A stretch of DNA of 64,000 bases from assembly GCF_016863555.1 (NCBI RefSeq), contig NZ_BOPC01000007.1:1-64000 (forward strand), given 5' to 3'. The notes beneath the pieces were generated by a model. It did not search any database, had not been told where the DNA came from, and was given only the letters and a program-made list of their open reading frames with translations. This DNA comes from Micromonospora qiuiae (GTDB taxonomy: Bacteria > Actinomycetota > Actinomycetes > Mycobacteriales > Micromonosporaceae). The first letter of the stretch is position 1. Each line of letters starts with the position of its first letter. The position numbers and the translations under genes are program-made. Of this stretch, positions 48,155-58,120 are shown in pieces.

Positions 48155-49651
48155 TCAGCGGGCGAACGGTTCCAGCATCGCCGACGCCGCCCGCAGCCAC
48201 GCCTGCCGGGTCTCGGCCTGGAGCTGGTGGTATTCGATCGAGGACCCGGTCTCCAGGGCGGGATCGTAGGGCACCACGGTCACCGCGCGGGTGCGGGTGG
48301 CGAAGTGCCGCTCCAGGTCGGCCTGGATCGGCAGCCGGCCCGGCGTCGGGCAGGAGATCAGGGTGACCGCGTTGTCGGCCAGCTCACCCATCCCCTCCTC
48401 GTGCAGCAGGTCGAGCATCCAGTCCGCGCTGAACGCGGCGTCCTCGCGCGGCACGGTGGTGACCACCAGCTGATCGGCGGCCTGCATGACGGTGCGCCAG
48501 TTCGGGCTCTCCACGTTGTTGCCGGTGTCCACACAGATCACGTCGTGGGTGCGCCGGAGCAGCTCCAGCACCCGCTTGACGGTGAACTGGTCCAGCCGCT
48601 GGGCGAATCGAGGGCTCTCCTCACCGGCCAGCACGTCGTACGAACCGTCGGAGGCGTGCCGCAGGTAGTCGTCGAGTATCTCCAGCAGCTCCGGGCCCTC
48701 CCGGATCTCGATCTGGACGAGATCGGCGACCAGGTGCCGGATCGTGCGGGCGTGCCGGGCGCTGCCGGCGCGCAGCCCGAGGGTGCCACGCAACTCGTTG
48801 TCGTCCCAGGCCAGCACGCCACGGCCACGTACGCTGCCGACGGTGGCCGCGGCCAGCACGGTGGCGGTGGTCTTGTGCACGCCGCCCTTGGGGTTGGCGA
48901 AGGCGATCACCCGTGGGGTGCCCAGGTCCCGACGGAGCACGGCGGCGGCCCGTTCGAGGTCGCTTTCGGCGCTCTGTGCGCGCCATTCGATCCGCCCCGG
49001 GCGGCCCGCCATCGTCGGTGGCTTCGGCGTGGGCACCGGAGGCGGTGGCGGGGCGGGTGGCTGGTAGCCGACGTTGTCGAGCAGTGCGTACCGGGACTCC
49101 ACCGGTGGCGGCGCGTGCCGGTAGCCGTTGTCCAGCAGGGTGTAGCGGGACTCCGTCGGCTCCGGTCGGCGCTGCTCGGGCACGACCGGGTAGGCCGCTT
49201 CCGACCGGTAGGCCGGCTCCGCCGGGTAAGCCGGCTCCGCCGGGTAGGCCCGTTCCGCGGGGTAGGCCGGTTCCGTGGGATAGGCCGGTTCCGTGGGATA
49301 GGCCGGCTCCGCCGGGTAGGTCGGCTCCGCCGGGTAGGTCGGCTGCCCGCCGTACGTCTGGGCCGGGCGGACGGGCTCGACCCGATAGCTCGGCTCGGCT
49401 CGGTAGCCGGGCTCCGCGCCGTACGGCCGGTCGGCCGACTGGCCCACGGGTGCGACCCGCCCCGAGTAGCCGGAGCCCGACGCGCGTCGGGGCAGCGGCT
49501 CGGCCGGCCGCGGTGGCGGTGCCTCCTCGGCGTGCCGCTCGACTGCGGCCTGCTCCACGCCGCGGCCGCCGAAGCGGGCTCGGTCGAGCAGCGCCCGCCA
49601 CCGCGGTGCCGGTTCGGCGGGTTGTCCCCAACCGGTCTCGCTGCCCTCCAC
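48155..49651 (-). CDS. MinD/ParA-like ATPase with long repeat-bearing N-terminus
   Basis: 498 residues. The C-terminal half is a deviant-Walker ATPase: FANPKGGVHKTT (about 252), AWDDNELRGTLG, HDVICVDTGNN and a late YHQLQAETRQAW. The N-terminal 230 residues are disordered and rich in Pro, Tyr and Glu, including hexapeptide repeats of the type YPAEPA (see 49209-49334) and two copies of ESRYxLLDN. The build resembles actinobacterial proteins such as EspI and other SRP/ParA-like factors tied to secretion or polar positioning. GTG with GGGAGG. The membrane protein gene just upstream (49747-50835) also has tandem repeats and is the likely partner. Confidence 0.85.
   Translation of the reverse strand: MEGSETGWGQPAEPAPRWRALLDRARFGGRGVEQAAVERHAEEAPPPRPAEPLPRRASGSGYSGRVAPVGQSADRPYGAEPGYRAEPSYRVEPVRPAQTYGGQPTYPAEPTYPAEPAYPTEPAYPTEPAYPAERAYPAEPAYPAEPAYRSEAAYPVVPEQRRPEPTESRYTLLDNGYRHAPPPVESRYALLDNVGYQPPAPPPPPVPTPKPPTMAGRPGRIEWRAQSAESDLERAAAVLRRDLGTPRVIAFANPKGGVHKTTATVLAAATVGSVRGRGVLAWDDNELRGTLGLRAGSARHARTIRHLVADLVQIEIREGPELLEILDDYLRHASDGSYDVLAGEESPRFAQRLDQFTVKRVLELLRRTHDVICVDTGNNVESPNWRTVMQAADQLVVTTVPREDAAFSADWMLDLLHEEGMGELADNAVTLISCPTPGRLPIQADLERHFATRTRAVTVVPYDPALETGSSIEYHQLQAETRQAWLRAASAMLEPFAR
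49209..49334. repeat. Seven 18-bp tandem repeats in the MinD-like gene
   Basis: Units of TAGGCCGGCTCCGCCGGG and close variants, at 18-base steps from 49209. Translated, each gives (A/T)YP(A/T)EP-type hexapeptides. In frame, so copy number can change without loss of the protein; a Tyr at fixed spacing suggests a phosphorylation or binding array. Confidence 0.85.
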
Positions 49652-49746
49652 GGCTCGCCTCCCAAGCGCTTCGATTTACGTCTGACAGGCTACGAATGAA
49701 ACCCTTTTCCGGCCACCCAGGCTGTGCACGAATGTGCCCGGTTCCG

Positions 49747-50835
49747 TCACGGTGTCGGTTTCGGAGCACTTTCTGCGGCAGTGTCCGCCGAGGTCAGCAG
49801 CGTCTCGACTGCCGAGGGCGAGGGTGCGGATGCGGATCCGGGCGCCGCCGGCGTGGGTGACGAACTCGTCACCTCGGGCTCGACCGGTGCACGCTTCTCC
49901 GGCTCGACCGGTGCACGCTTCTCCGGCTCGACCGGTGCACGCTTCTCCGGCTCGGCCGGTGCGCGCTTCTCCGGCACCGGCTCCGGGGAACGGGAGTTCG
50001 TGTCGGCGCTCGGTGTCGGGCTCGGTTCGAGGTCGCGATCGACCGGTGGCCGGGCCACGTCCCGCTGTTCGGGCAGTGGCGGGGTGAACACGGTGCGCTC
50101 CAGCCGCCGGACCTCCGGCGCCGGGTCGACCACCCGCACGCCGGGCCGGGTCGCCACGCCGCGCAGCCTCGTCGTCGTGTCTCTCACCACCAGCGCGTAG
50201 AGGCAGGCGCACCCGGCGCGGTAGGCGGCCGCCTCCTGCGCCGCGATCCGCGCCCCGCTCTCGTACAGCTGGCGCAGCTCGCGTTCCGGCGGCCCGCCGC
50301 CGCCCAACGCGGCAGCCCGCGACCGGTAGTCGGCGGCCTCCCGTTCCTTGCGCACGGCCAGCTCCGTCATTCCGGACATCACGTCCTCGGGCAGTCGCTG
50401 GGCGGGAATCCGGACGATCTCGGTCTGCCGCTCCGGCAGCGGCACCCGCCCGAAGACGGCCGCCACCCGCACGTCGCCGACCACCGTGGCGACCGACTGC
50501 GGGGTGAGGTACTCGGTCAGTGAGACCAGGGCGTAGGTGCCGTCACCCGGCGCGACGTCCAACGCGGCCAGGGCCGCCGCGGCGGCGCGCTCGTAACCGG
50601 GGATCGAGTCGCCGTCGGCGACACCCACCCGGGTCACCTCACCGACCGTCCGGTCCGGAACCGGCGGGCCGCCGGTGGCGAGCACGGCGGTGAACAGCAC
50701 GGCGGAACAGGACAGCACCGCCACCCACCCGAGCAGCGAACCGCGGACCGGGGCCTGAGCAAGCCGGGTCAGCACGGCGGCGAGGCGTGGCAGCAGCAGC
50801 TGATCCAACTGCCGAAGCAGATCGCCGGCGCGCAC
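49747..50835 (-). CDS. Single-pass membrane protein with KRAPVEPE repeats
   Basis: 362 residues from a GTG with GAGGGGGG upstream. A short cytoplasmic start (QLDQLLLPRLAAVLTRLAQA), one membrane helix (LLGWVAVLSCSAVLFTAVLA), then a large outside part with a mixed alpha/beta region (about 70-250, containing YALVSLTEYLTP and AAYRAGCACLYALVV) and a Pro/Glu/Lys tail holding four KRAPVEPE octapeptides. No family recognised. Lies 95 bases before the MinD-like gene on the same strand; function as a membrane anchor or outward-facing sensor for that ATPase is a guess. Confidence 0.75.
   Translation of the reverse strand: MRAGDLLRQLDQLLLPRLAAVLTRLAQAPVRGSLLGWVAVLSCSAVLFTAVLATGGPPVPDRTVGEVTRVGVADGDSIPGYERAAAAALAALDVAPGDGTYALVSLTEYLTPQSVATVVGDVRVAAVFGRVPLPERQTEIVRIPAQRLPEDVMSGMTELAVRKEREAADYRSRAAALGGGGPPERELRQLYESGARIAAQEAAAYRAGCACLYALVVRDTTTRLRGVATRPGVRVVDPAPEVRRLERTVFTPPLPEQRDVARPPVDRDLEPSPTPSADTNSRSPEPVPEKRAPAEPEKRAPVEPEKRAPVEPEKRAPVEPEVTSSSPTPAAPGSASAPSPSAVETLLTSADTAAESAPKPTP
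49877..49972. repeat. Four 24-bp tandem repeats encoding KRAPVEPE
   Basis: GGCTCGACCGGTGCACGCTT plus CTCC repeats at 49877, 49901, 49925 and, with two changes, 49949. They encode the octapeptide array at the C-terminal side of the membrane protein. Confidence 0.85.
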
Positions 50836-50869
50836 GGGCGGCCCCCCTCGTGAGATCGGTCGGGGCGCG

Positions 50870-51814
50870 TCAGTCGCGGAGGATGTCCAGCGCACGTCCC
50901 AGGTCGTCAGGGTAGTCGCTGACGAAGCGGACCTCGTCCCCCGTACGGGGGTGCTGAAAACTCAACTCTCTGGCGTGCAACCACTGGCGGTCCAGTCCGA
51001 GCCGGGCGGCGAGCGTGGGATCGGCACCGTACGTCAGGTCACCCACGCACGGGTGCCGCAGGGCCGAGAAGTGCACCCGGATCTGGTGGGTACGGCCGGT
51101 CTCCAGCCCCACGTCGACCAGGCTCGCGGCGGGGAACGCCTCGATGGTGTCGTAGTGGGTGATGCTCGGCTTGCCGCCGGAGACCACCGCCCAGCGGTAG
51201 TCGTGGTGCGGGTGCCGATCGATCGGGGCGTCGATGGTGCCGCGCAGCGGATCCAGGTGGCCCTGCACCACCGCGTGGTACCGCTTGGAGACCTCGCGGT
51301 ACTTGAAGGCTCGCTTGAGGACGCTGTACGCCTGCTCGCTCTTGGCCACCACCATGACCCCGGTGGTGCCCACGTCGAGCCGGTGCACCACCCCCTGCCG
51401 CTCGGCGGCGCCGCTGGTGGCGATGGTGTGCCCGATCGCGGCCAGCCCACCGATCACGGTCGGACCGGTCCAGCCGGGACTCGGGTGGGCGGCCACGCCG
51501 ACCGGCTTGTCGACCACCACGATGTCGTCGTCGGCGTAGACGACGCGTAGGCCGGGCACCGCCTGGGGCAGCACCACCGGCGCGGCGACCGGCGGGGGCA
51601 GCGTCACCTCCAGCCAGGAGCCCGCCCGGACCTTGTGCGAGTTGGGCCGGACCGCCCCGTCGACCAGCGCCTCGCCGGCGTCGACGAGAGCGGCGGCGGC
51701 CGTCCGGGAGAGCCCGAACAGCCGGGCCACGGCCTGGTCCAGTCGCATCCCGTCGAGGCCGTCGGGTACCGGCAGGCTGCGGTGGTCGCCCCCGGCGGCG
51801 AAGGTCGCGGTCAT
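50870..51814 (-). CDS. RluD-type 23S rRNA pseudouridine synthase
   Basis: 314 residues. N-terminal S4 RNA-binding domain (about 20-80: [20 protein letters not shown]), then the pseudouridine synthase fold with catalytic Asp in [23 protein letters not shown] and [13 protein letters not shown] overlaps the lspA stop (ATGA), the usual lspA-rluD pair. Confidence 0.95.
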   Translation of the reverse strand: MTATFAAGGDHRSLPVPDGLDGMRLDQAVARLFGLSRTAAAALVDAGEALVDGAVRPNSHKVRAGSWLEVTLPPPVAAPVVLPQAVPGLRVVYADDDIVVVDKPVGVAAHPSPGWTGPTVIGGLAAIGHTIATSGAAERQGVVHRLDVGTTGVMVVAKSEQAYSVLKRAFKYREVSKRYHAVVQGHLDPLRGTIDAPIDRHPHHDYRWAVVSGGKPSITHYDTIEAFPAASLVDVGLETGRTHQIRVHFSALRHPCVGDLTYGADPTLAARLGLDRQWLHARELSFQHPRTGDEVRFVSDYPDDLGRALDILRD

Positions 51815-52452
51815 GCGCGCTCCCGTCGTCCGCCGTCGGCGTGCTCCTCGGCCGCGCCCGGGGCGACGTCGGCGCCCTTGCTCTTGTCCTTGTCGGTGGC
51901 GATCCGACTGCCGTCGCGTTGACGGCCGGTGAACTCCAGCGCGACGGCCAGCAGCACGCCGCAGACCAGGGCGCTGTCCGCGACGTTGAAGATCGGGAAG
52001 ACCCGACCGTACGGGTCGAAGACGCTGATCATGTCGACCACGTGCCCGACGAACCAGCCCGGGGCGCGGAAGATCCGGTCGATCAGGTTGCCCGTCACGC
52101 CGCCGACCACCAGGCCCAGCGAGATCGCCCACGGCACCGATCGCAGGCTCCGGGCCATCCAGGCGATCCAACCCAGCACGCCGACCGCGATCACCGGGAA
52201 GACGAAGGTGTAGTCCGCGCCCAGGCTCCACGCGGCCCCGCTGTTGCGGGTCAGCGAGAGGTAGACCGCACCACCCAGCAGTCGCACCGGCTCGCGGTCG
52301 CTCAACTCGGCCAGGGCCAGATGCTTGGTGAGCAGGTCGACCGCGAATGCGAACACCGCCAGGCAGAGCAGGATCGTAAGGGGCTTGCGCCGCGACCTCG
52401 GGGCGGTGCCCGACTCGGCAATGCCGGATCCGGCGGGCGGTGCTGCGCTCAT
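51811..52452 (-). CDS. lspA: Lipoprotein signal peptidase II
   Basis: 213 residues. Aspartyl membrane protease that removes the signal peptide after Lgt modification. Four membrane segments; catalytic Asp pair in [12 protein letters not shown] and [12 protein letters not shown]-terminal 24 residues and the C-terminal 40 (charged, Lys/Asp-rich) are extensions outside the core. Coupled to rluD. Confidence 0.96.
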   Translation of the reverse strand: MSAAPPAGSGIAESGTAPRSRRKPLTILLCLAVFAFAVDLLTKHLALAELSDREPVRLLGGAVYLSLTRNSGAAWSLGADYTFVFPVIAVGVLGWIAWMARSLRSVPWAISLGLVVGGVTGNLIDRIFRAPGWFVGHVVDMISVFDPYGRVFPIFNVADSALVCGVLLAVALEFTGRQRDGSRIATDKDKSKGADVAPGAAEEHADGGRRERA

Positions 52453-52519
52453 CTACTTCCCATCGACGATCGCGGCGGTACCGTCGTACCGCCGCGCACG
52501 GGCGCCGGGGAACGTGCCG

Positions 52520-52939
52520 TCAGCGCCGCTCCTCCAGCTGCTTGCAGGTCACGCAGAGGGTCGCCGACGGGAAGGCGGCCAGCCGCTCCACCGGGATGGG
52601 GTTGCCGCACCGCTCGCACCAGCCGTAACCACCCTCGTCGAGGCGCTCCAACGCGCGCTCGACCTGCGTGATCCGTTCCAGGATGCTGTTGGCGAGGGAG
52701 ATCTCCTGCTCCCGCTCGAACGTCTTGGTGCCGGTGTCGGCCTGGTCGTCCCCGGCCGAGTCGGTCAGCCGGTCGCGCTGCAGCTCGGTGATCTCGCTCA
52801 GCGTCTGATCGTACTCGGCTCGCAACTCGTCATGCCGGGCCGCCAGGGCGGCTCGGATCTTCTCGGTTTCCGCGGCGCTGCGGGTGGACTTCGCCGCCGC
52901 CTTGCGGCCTGCGGTCCTGGTCTCGGCTGGCTTGGCCAT
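52520..52939 (-). CDS. DksA/TraR-family zinc finger protein
   Basis: 139 residues from ATG with GGAGCGACG upstream. Basic Lys/Ala/Arg N-terminus, a coiled coil (IRAALAARHDELRAEYDQTL, then EITELQRDRLTD), then the C4 zinc finger CERCGNPIPVERLAAFP...CVTC. DksA-type proteins enter the RNA polymerase secondary channel; actinomycete members are poorly studied. The usual DxxDxA-type tip is not clear. Preceded by a good promoter. Confidence 0.9.
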   Translation of the reverse strand: MAKPAETRTAGRKAAAKSTRSAAETEKIRAALAARHDELRAEYDQTLSEITELQRDRLTDSAGDDQADTGTKTFEREQEISLANSILERITQVERALERLDEGGYGWCERCGNPIPVERLAAFPSATLCVTCKQLEERR

Positions 52940-53240
52940 CGTCGCTCCCTCGGCCACGGAGCCGCGGTGGGTCCGCGGCACCTGGACAGGGGCCGCCAAC
53001 ATCGGCCGCCCCAGGTACAAAACGGGCGCGCGGCGACTTGGCCGCGCACTCCGGAGGTTGGCAAGGATACGGAACGTAAACGCGTCCGACAATGCGCCGC
53101 ACCGATAACGCCCGCTTCCGCCCCAAGCACTTCCACATCGGGGCAAAGGGGACGCTAGCAGATGGAGTGGTGCGGTTCGGACGCACTTCGCAAGCTCGCA
53201 CCAGGGAATCCCGGCCGGACGCGTCAGCGACCGGCAGCCG
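52940..53240 (-). other. Upstream region of the DksA-like gene
   Basis: 301 bases without a gene. On the minus strand they hold the promoter at 53064-53092 and an untranslated leader of about 118 bases containing a short stem (CCGCGGTGGGTCCGCGG). A long open frame crosses it from 53248 but has no start signals and the wrong composition. Nothing else was seen on the plus strand. Confidence 0.5.
53064..53092 (-). promoter_or_regulatory. Promoter of the DksA-like gene
   Basis: TTGTCG (53087-53092), 17-base spacer, TATCCT (53064-53069). One of the best housekeeping-type promoters in the window. Confidence 0.65.
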
Positions 53241-53552
53241 TCAATCAACTGGTTCAGTGCCGTCGAGCAACCGGCGCAGCCGCTCGGCCACCTCTGGACC
53301 GGCAGCGGCCACCAGGAAGAGCTTGTCGCGACTGGCCGCGCCAGAGCGCAGCGACACCGCCGCCCGCCGGACGCCGAGCGCGCCGGCCAGGGCGCGCCGA
53401 GCCGCCTCGGTGGCCCGCCCGTCGACCGCCGGCGCGTTGACCGCGATCACCAGCGCGGGCCCGTGCGGGCCGTCGTACCGGCCGCCCACCCGGGCCCGCG
53501 ACACGCCCGGTTTCACCCGGACGGGAACGGTCAGCGCATCATCCACGGACAT
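53241..53552 (-). CDS. DUF167 family protein
   Basis: 103 residues. YggU-like small domain (PF02594): LTVPVRVKPGVSRARVGG, ALVIAVNAPAVDGRATEAAR, RRALAGALGVRRAAVSLRSG, ASRDKLFLV. Function unknown. ATG 4 bases after the stop of the 183-residue gene upstream, so co-transcribed. Confidence 0.9.
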   Translation of the reverse strand: MSVDDALTVPVRVKPGVSRARVGGRYDGPHGPALVIAVNAPAVDGRATEAARRALAGALGVRRAAVSLRSGAASRDKLFLVAAAGPEVAERLRRLLDGTEPVD

Positions 53553-53556
53553 CCGA

Positions 53557-54108
53557 TCAACGCAGGCCGGAGCGGGACAGCAGGGTGGTGCCCGGCGTGC
53601 AGTGCGCGCACGGGGTGAAACCGAGCTCGACCGCCTCGGCGACCGGCAACGGCTCGTGTTCCCGCCCGACCAGGTGCGGGCACTCCGCGAGGTGGTAGCG
53701 CGGCCGTCCGTCGACCACCTGCACCTCGTCTGGGAGGGAGGCCAACTGGGCCACCTCGTCCGGGGTGATCTCCTGAGCCGCGGGCTCGTCGTCATAGCCG
53801 GCACCGGCGTCGGCGGCTGGCTCCGGCGGGTCCATCACCGGCGGCCCGGGCGGTTGCCGCCGCCCGGAATCGCCGGTGTGCACCGTCGGAGGTAGGTGCT
53901 GGGTCGGGATGCCCGGCTCGCGAGCGGTCGAGCCGCGAGGCGCCGAAACCCGGCCGGCGGCTGCCTGGCGGGCACCGACGACCAGTGCGACGGCGGCCAG
54001 CAGACTGGCCCCGATGGAGACGACCAGCAGCGGACTTGACCCGCCGGCCAGACCGAACACCAGCAGCACCACCGCGACGAGGATGAGCGCGAGACTGACG
54101 ACTATCAC
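53557..54108 (-). CDS. Membrane-anchored protein with Cys/His motif
   Basis: 183 residues; GTG with GGGGGTGA upstream. Two N-terminal membrane helices (SLALILVAVVLLVFGLAG and LLVVSIGASLLAAVALVVGA), a disordered Pro-rich middle, and a C-terminal motif RYHLAECPHLVGREHEPLPV...GFTPCAHC. The spacing of H, C, H then CxxC resembles a metal-binding Ada-like or HNH-free zinc knuckle seen in many actinomycete proteins. Position next to divIVA is conserved in Micromonospora as far as I recall. Role unknown. Confidence 0.75.
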   Translation of the reverse strand: MIVVSLALILVAVVLLVFGLAGGSSPLLVVSIGASLLAAVALVVGARQAAAGRVSAPRGSTAREPGIPTQHLPPTVHTGDSGRRQPPGPPVMDPPEPAADAGAGYDDEPAAQEITPDEVAQLASLPDEVQVVDGRPRYHLAECPHLVGREHEPLPVAEAVELGFTPCAHCTPGTTLLSRSGLR

Positions 54109-54143
54109 GGCTCACCCCCGCCGGGTCGTACCGATGAGGCAGA

Positions 54144-54177
54144 GTCGGTGACCGTCGTGCTGCCGACGGTCACCGAC
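54144..54177 (-). terminator. Hairpin terminator after divIVA
   Basis: Perfect 14-base arms (GTCGGTGACCGTCG and complement) around TGCTGC, 9 bases past the divIVA stop codon. It separates divIVA from the 53557-54108 gene. Confidence 0.75.
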
Positions 54178-54185
54178 CCGGTGAT

Positions 54186-54986
54186 TCAGCGACCGGCCTC
54201 GAGTGCGCCGGAGCGACCCCCGCCGAACGAACCGGCGAGACCGGCGGCGGCCAGAGCGTTGCCGCCGGACCGGGAGCCCTCGCCCCGGGTCAGCTCGGCC
54301 TCCAGGCCCTGACCGCGACCGTCGAGGTCGCGCAGCTGGCTCTCCAGGTACGCCTTGAGCCGGGTGCGGTACTCCCGCTCGAACTGCTTGAGCTCCTCGA
54401 TGTGCTTCGACAGCGCCGTGCGCTTGGCGTCCAGGCCGCCCATGGCCTCCTGGTGCCGCTGCCGGGCGTCGCGCTCGAGAGCGTCGGCCTTGGCCCGGGC
54501 CTCGCGGGTGACCTCCTCGGCCTTCGAACGGGCCTCGGAGAGGAGCTGATCGGCCTCGCGGCGGGCGTCGGAGACGTGGTCGTCCGCCGTCCGCTGGGCC
54601 ATCATCAGCACCCGCAGCGCCTGCTGCTCGCCGTCACCGCCCGGCACCACGGCACCGCCGGCGGCACGGACCTGCTCCAGCTCGGCCTGCATGGCGCGAG
54701 CGGCCTGCTCGGCGGCGGCCTTGTCGCGCTGGGTGCGGTCGAGCTGAGCCTTGAGGTCGTTCAGCTCGGCCGCCAGCCGGGCGTCGCCACCGGGGCCTGC
54801 GGGCGCACCGCCTCGGCCGCCGCGCTCCACCTGGGCGCGCAGCTCGTTGTTCTCCTCGATCAGACGGGCGAGTTCGCGCTCGACCTCGTCCAGAAAAGCG
54901 TCGACTTCCTCCTCGTCGTAGCCCCGTTTGCCGATCGGCGGCTTCTTGAAGGCGACGTTGTGGACGTCGGCCGGGGTCAGCGGCAT
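54186..54986 (-). CDS. divIVA: DivIVA/Wag31 polar growth protein
   Basis: 266 residues from the ATG with GAGGAG 5 bases upstream. N-terminal membrane-binding DivIVA motif [20 protein letters not shown] and [20 protein letters not shown], then a long broken coiled coil (about 30-230). C-terminal Gly/Ser/Arg tail. In actinobacteria it marks the poles and directs tip growth. The region between two coils holds a Gly/Pro linker ([13 protein letters not shown]). Confidence 0.96.
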   Translation of the reverse strand: MPLTPADVHNVAFKKPPIGKRGYDEEEVDAFLDEVERELARLIEENNELRAQVERGGRGGAPAGPGGDARLAAELNDLKAQLDRTQRDKAAAEQAARAMQAELEQVRAAGGAVVPGGDGEQQALRVLMMAQRTADDHVSDARREADQLLSEARSKAEEVTREARAKADALERDARQRHQEAMGGLDAKRTALSKHIEELKQFEREYRTRLKAYLESQLRDLDGRGQGLEAELTRGEGSRSGGNALAAAGLAGSFGGGRSGALEAGR

Positions 54987-55030
54987 CGAAACTCCTCGGG
55001 TCAGTTGCGGCCGCGATAGCGCGTCGGTCA

Positions 55031-55336
55031 TCAGGCGGTCCTGATGATCGCCGGCTCTAACACAAACCTCATCAGCACGAACAGGATAACCAGGAGCACA
55101 AGAGAGGCCAGGTCGATGCTCACGGTACCAATCCGCAGCGGAGGGATCACACGCCTCAACGCCCAGAGCGGGGGATCAGTGACGCTCCACACGGATTCTA
55201 GTCCGGCCGATGCTCCACGACCGGGCTGCCAGCGCCGGCCGTACTGCAGGACCGCGCTGAGCACGAACCGGGCCAGGAGAACGATCAGGAAGACGTACGT
55301 GATCAGGTAGAGGACCTGGAGCAAGATCGACAACAC
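55031..55336 (-). CDS. YggT family membrane protein
   Basis: 101 residues from GTG at 55336 (a TTG at 55369 overlapping the sepF stop is the alternative). Two hydrophobic segments ([20 protein letters not shown] and [17 protein letters not shown]) with the family motif [19 protein letters not shown] between. YlmG/YggT proteins sit beside sepF in Gram-positives and influence division or osmotic tolerance. Confidence 0.92.
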   Translation of the reverse strand: MLSILLQVLYLITYVFLIVLLARFVLSAVLQYGRRWQPGRGASAGLESVWSVTDPPLWALRRVIPPLRIGTVSIDLASLVLLVILFVLMRFVLEPAIIRTA

Positions 55337-55365
55337 GGTAGGCGACGTCCCTCGGGTCGGGCGGG

Positions 55366-56052
55366 TCAACTCAGGCTGAAGAACCCGCCCTCAGCGATCT
55401 TGGCCTTGTCCTCCGCGGTGACCTGGACGTTGGCCGGCGAGAGCAGGAAAACCCGGTTGGTCACGCGCTCGATCGTACCCCGCAGCCCGAACGCCAGCCC
55501 GGCGGCGAAGTCCACCAGACGGCGGGCATCCGCCTCGTCCATCTCGGTGAGGTTGATGATCACGGGCACGCCGTCCCGGAAGTGCTCGCCGATGGTGCGG
55601 GCCTCCCGGTAGGTGGTCGGGTGCAGCGTGGTGATCTGATAGCGCTGCTCCTCCTCGTGCACCACCGCACGCTCGCGCGGCTGCGCCTGCGGAGCCAGGG
55701 CGAGATTGTCCCGGGTGTGGTAGGTCAGCGCACCCGAGTCCCCGGCCGACCGGGTGATCGACCGGACACTGGCCCGCTCCACCCGCTCCGGGCGCTCGGC
55801 GTCCAGCCGCTCGGACTCGCCCAGACGGCCACTGGACCGCTCGCTGAGCCGGCCCCGCTCTCCCAGCCGTGAGCGAGGCGCCGGCGGCTCCTCCGCCTCC
55901 TCCTCGTCGTCGGCGAACTCCTCGGCGTACCGGCTCTGCCGGTAGCGCGACTCACGGTAGCCACCCTTGTCGTAGCCACCGTCGTCGTAGGCCCGCTCGT
56001 CGTCCTCTTCGACCAGTCCGAGCCAGACCCCCGCCTTGCGCAGTGCACCCAT
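55366..56052 (-). CDS. sepF: Cell division protein SepF
   Basis: 228 residues from ATG with GGAAGG upstream. N-terminal membrane-binding helix [17 protein letters not shown], a charged Tyr/Arg/Glu-rich linker (about 20-115), then the SepF core ([51 protein letters not shown]). Actinobacteria lack FtsA, and SepF is the membrane anchor for FtsZ. A frame extended to 56334 has no start signals. Confidence 0.96.
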   Translation of the reverse strand: MGALRKAGVWLGLVEEDDERAYDDGGYDKGGYRESRYRQSRYAEEFADDEEEAEEPPAPRSRLGERGRLSERSSGRLGESERLDAERPERVERASVRSITRSAGDSGALTYHTRDNLALAPQAQPRERAVVHEEEQRYQITTLHPTTYREARTIGEHFRDGVPVIINLTEMDEADARRLVDFAAGLAFGLRGTIERVTNRVFLLSPANVQVTAEDKAKIAEGGFFSLS

Positions 56053-56248
56053 CCCCGCGCCCTTCCCGTCCGCCCTGCGGCGACACACCCCACCGTGCCG
56101 CCTGTCGCGAGTGGACCGTCTTCTGCCCACCGGACCGGAACGGCAATCCCCCGACGCGCAATTCGCGTTGCACGTCACGCCCCCCTGGTCGCGGGGAAGG
56201 CCGTTCCCACAAACAACACTGATGTAATTTGCTTCTCTGGCGGCCAGG

Positions 56249-56995
56249 CTACCCCAGCGTGGGGCGCATTCCGAGCAACGCGCTGCCGACGCGGACATGT
56301 GTCGCGCCGTGTTCGATCGCCGACTCCAGATCACCGCTCATGCCCGCCGACACGCTCGTGGCCTGTGGATGGTCCGCTCGCAGCGCTGCGGCGAGGGCGG
56401 CCAGCCGGTCGAACGCCCGGGGCGGCTCCCAGCCCAGCGGCGCCACGGCCATCAGCCCGGCCAGCCGCAGTCCCGGCGCCGCAGCCACCGCGTCGACGAC
56501 CGGGCCGAGACCGACGTCCGGGTCGGACGAGTCCGGCACCGCCCCGCCCCGCGCCGGGTCGGCGTCGATGCTCACCTGGACGAGCACGTCCAACGGCCGG
56601 TCCCGGGCGGCGACCGCGGCCGCGTCCAGGGCGGACACGAGCCGGACCCGGTCGACCGACTGGACCACGTCCGCATACCGGACAACCGACTTCACCTTGT
56701 TGCGTTGCAGTCGGCCGATGAAGTGCCAGCGCGGCGTGACCCCGACCGCGGCGACCTCCCTGGCCTTGGGCGCCGCCTCCTGGTCGCGGTTCTCCCCCAC
56801 GTCGGTCACGCCCAGACTCATCAACGCGACCACGTCGGCCGCCGGATAGGTCTTGGTCACCGCGATCATGGTCACCTCGGTCCGGGCACGGCCGGCGGCG
56901 GCGCAGGCATCGGCGATGCGGGAGCGTACGCGCGCCAGCCCGACGGCGAGTTCGGCACGACGATCGGGGCGCACCAGGGCGAAACTGTCGGTCAT
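56249..56995 (-). CDS. YggS-type pyridoxal phosphate homeostasis protein
   Basis: 248 residues. PLP-binding barrel without known enzyme activity, needed for PLP balance. PLP lysine in [14 protein letters not shown] (about residue 47), [23 protein letters not shown] and the late [23 protein letters not shown] 9 bases after the ftsZ stop. In Streptomyces a laccase-like gene (pgeF/ylmD) normally lies between these two; it is absent here. Confidence 0.94.
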   Translation of the reverse strand: MTDSFALVRPDRRAELAVGLARVRSRIADACAAAGRARTEVTMIAVTKTYPAADVVALMSLGVTDVGENRDQEAAPKAREVAAVGVTPRWHFIGRLQRNKVKSVVRYADVVQSVDRVRLVSALDAAAVAARDRPLDVLVQVSIDADPARGGAVPDSSDPDVGLGPVVDAVAAAPGLRLAGLMAVAPLGWEPPRAFDRLAALAAALRADHPQATSVSAGMSGDLESAIEHGATHVRVGSALLGMRPTLG

Positions 56996-57004
56996 GGCAG
57001 CCGC

Positions 57005-58120
57005 TCAGGACCCGTTCTTGAGGAAATCGGGCACGTCGACGTCGTCGAAGAGCACCCGGCGCGGCGACTGCGGAGCCACCGGCGGGGCGGGCGACGGCAC
57101 GACCGGCGTGCTCGGCTGGGCGGGCTGGTTCTGGTTGGTCTTGCGAGCCGGTTCGGCCGCCTTGTAAGCCGGTGTGCCGCCGTCGAAGCCGGCCGCGATC
57201 ACGGTCACCCGCACCTCGTCGCCGAGGGCGTCGTCGATGACCGCACCGAAGATGATGTTGGCGTCCGGGTGGGCCGCGTCGGTGACCAGCTGCGCCGCGT
57301 CGTTGATCTCGAACAGGCCCAGGTCGGAGCCGCCGGCGATGGAGAGCAGCACGCCCCGGGCACCGTCCATGCTCTGCTCCAGCAGAGGGCTGGAGATGGC
57401 CGCCTCGGCCGCCTCCACCGCGCGGTTCTCGCCGCGCGCGCTGCCGATGCCCATCAGCGCGCTGCCCGCGCCACTCATCACGCTCTTGACGTCGGCGAAG
57501 TCCAGGTTGATCAGACCCGGCGTGGTGATCAGGTCGGTGATGCCCTGCACACCGGAGAGAAGCACCTGGTCGGCCGTACGGAAGGCGTCCATCATGCTGA
57601 TGTTGCGATCCCCGAGCGCCAGCAGCCGGTCGTTGGGGATGACGATCAGCGTGTCGCACTGGTTGCGCAGCTCGTCGATGCCCGCTTCGGCCTGCACCTG
57701 GCGGCGCTTGCCCTCGAAGGAGAACGGCCGGGTCACCACGCCGATGGTCAGCGCACCCAGCTTGCGGGCGATGTTCGCCACCACGGGCGCGCCGCCGGTG
57801 CCGGTGCCGCCGCCCTCGCCGCAGGTCACGAAGACCATGTCCGCGCCCTTGAGCACTTCCTCGATCTCGTCGCGGTGGTCCTCGGCGGCGTTCTTGCCGA
57901 CGTCCGGATTGGCGCCGGCGCCCAGCCCTCGGGTCAACTCGCGGCCGACGTCCAACTTGACGTCGGCGTCGCTCATCAGCAGGGCCTGCGCGTCCGTGTT
58001 GATCGCGATGAACTCGACGCCCTTGAGCCCAACCTCGATCATCCGGTTGACGGCGTTGACGCCGCCGCCCCCGATGCCGACGACCTTGATGACCGCCAGG
58101 TAGTTGTGCGGAGGTGTCAT
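57005..58120 (-). CDS. ftsZ: Cell division GTPase FtsZ
   Basis: 371 residues from ATG with GGACCGGAG upstream. Tubulin signature [15 protein letters not shown] (about 105), T7 loop region [20 protein letters not shown], and the C-terminal conserved tail [13 protein letters not shown] that binds SepF. A Pro/Gln/Ala linker precedes the tail. Preceded by its own promoter at 58228-58256; ftsQ is upstream on the same strand. Confidence 0.98.
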   Translation of the reverse strand: MTPPHNYLAVIKVVGIGGGGVNAVNRMIEVGLKGVEFIAINTDAQALLMSDADVKLDVGRELTRGLGAGANPDVGKNAAEDHRDEIEEVLKGADMVFVTCGEGGGTGTGGAPVVANIARKLGALTIGVVTRPFSFEGKRRQVQAEAGIDELRNQCDTLIVIPNDRLLALGDRNISMMDAFRTADQVLLSGVQGITDLITTPGLINLDFADVKSVMSGAGSALMGIGSARGENRAVEAAEAAISSPLLEQSMDGARGVLLSIAGGSDLGLFEINDAAQLVTDAAHPDANIIFGAVIDDALGDEVRVTVIAAGFDGGTPAYKAAEPARKTNQNQPAQPSTPVVPSPAPPVAPQSPRRVLFDDVDVPDFLKNGS

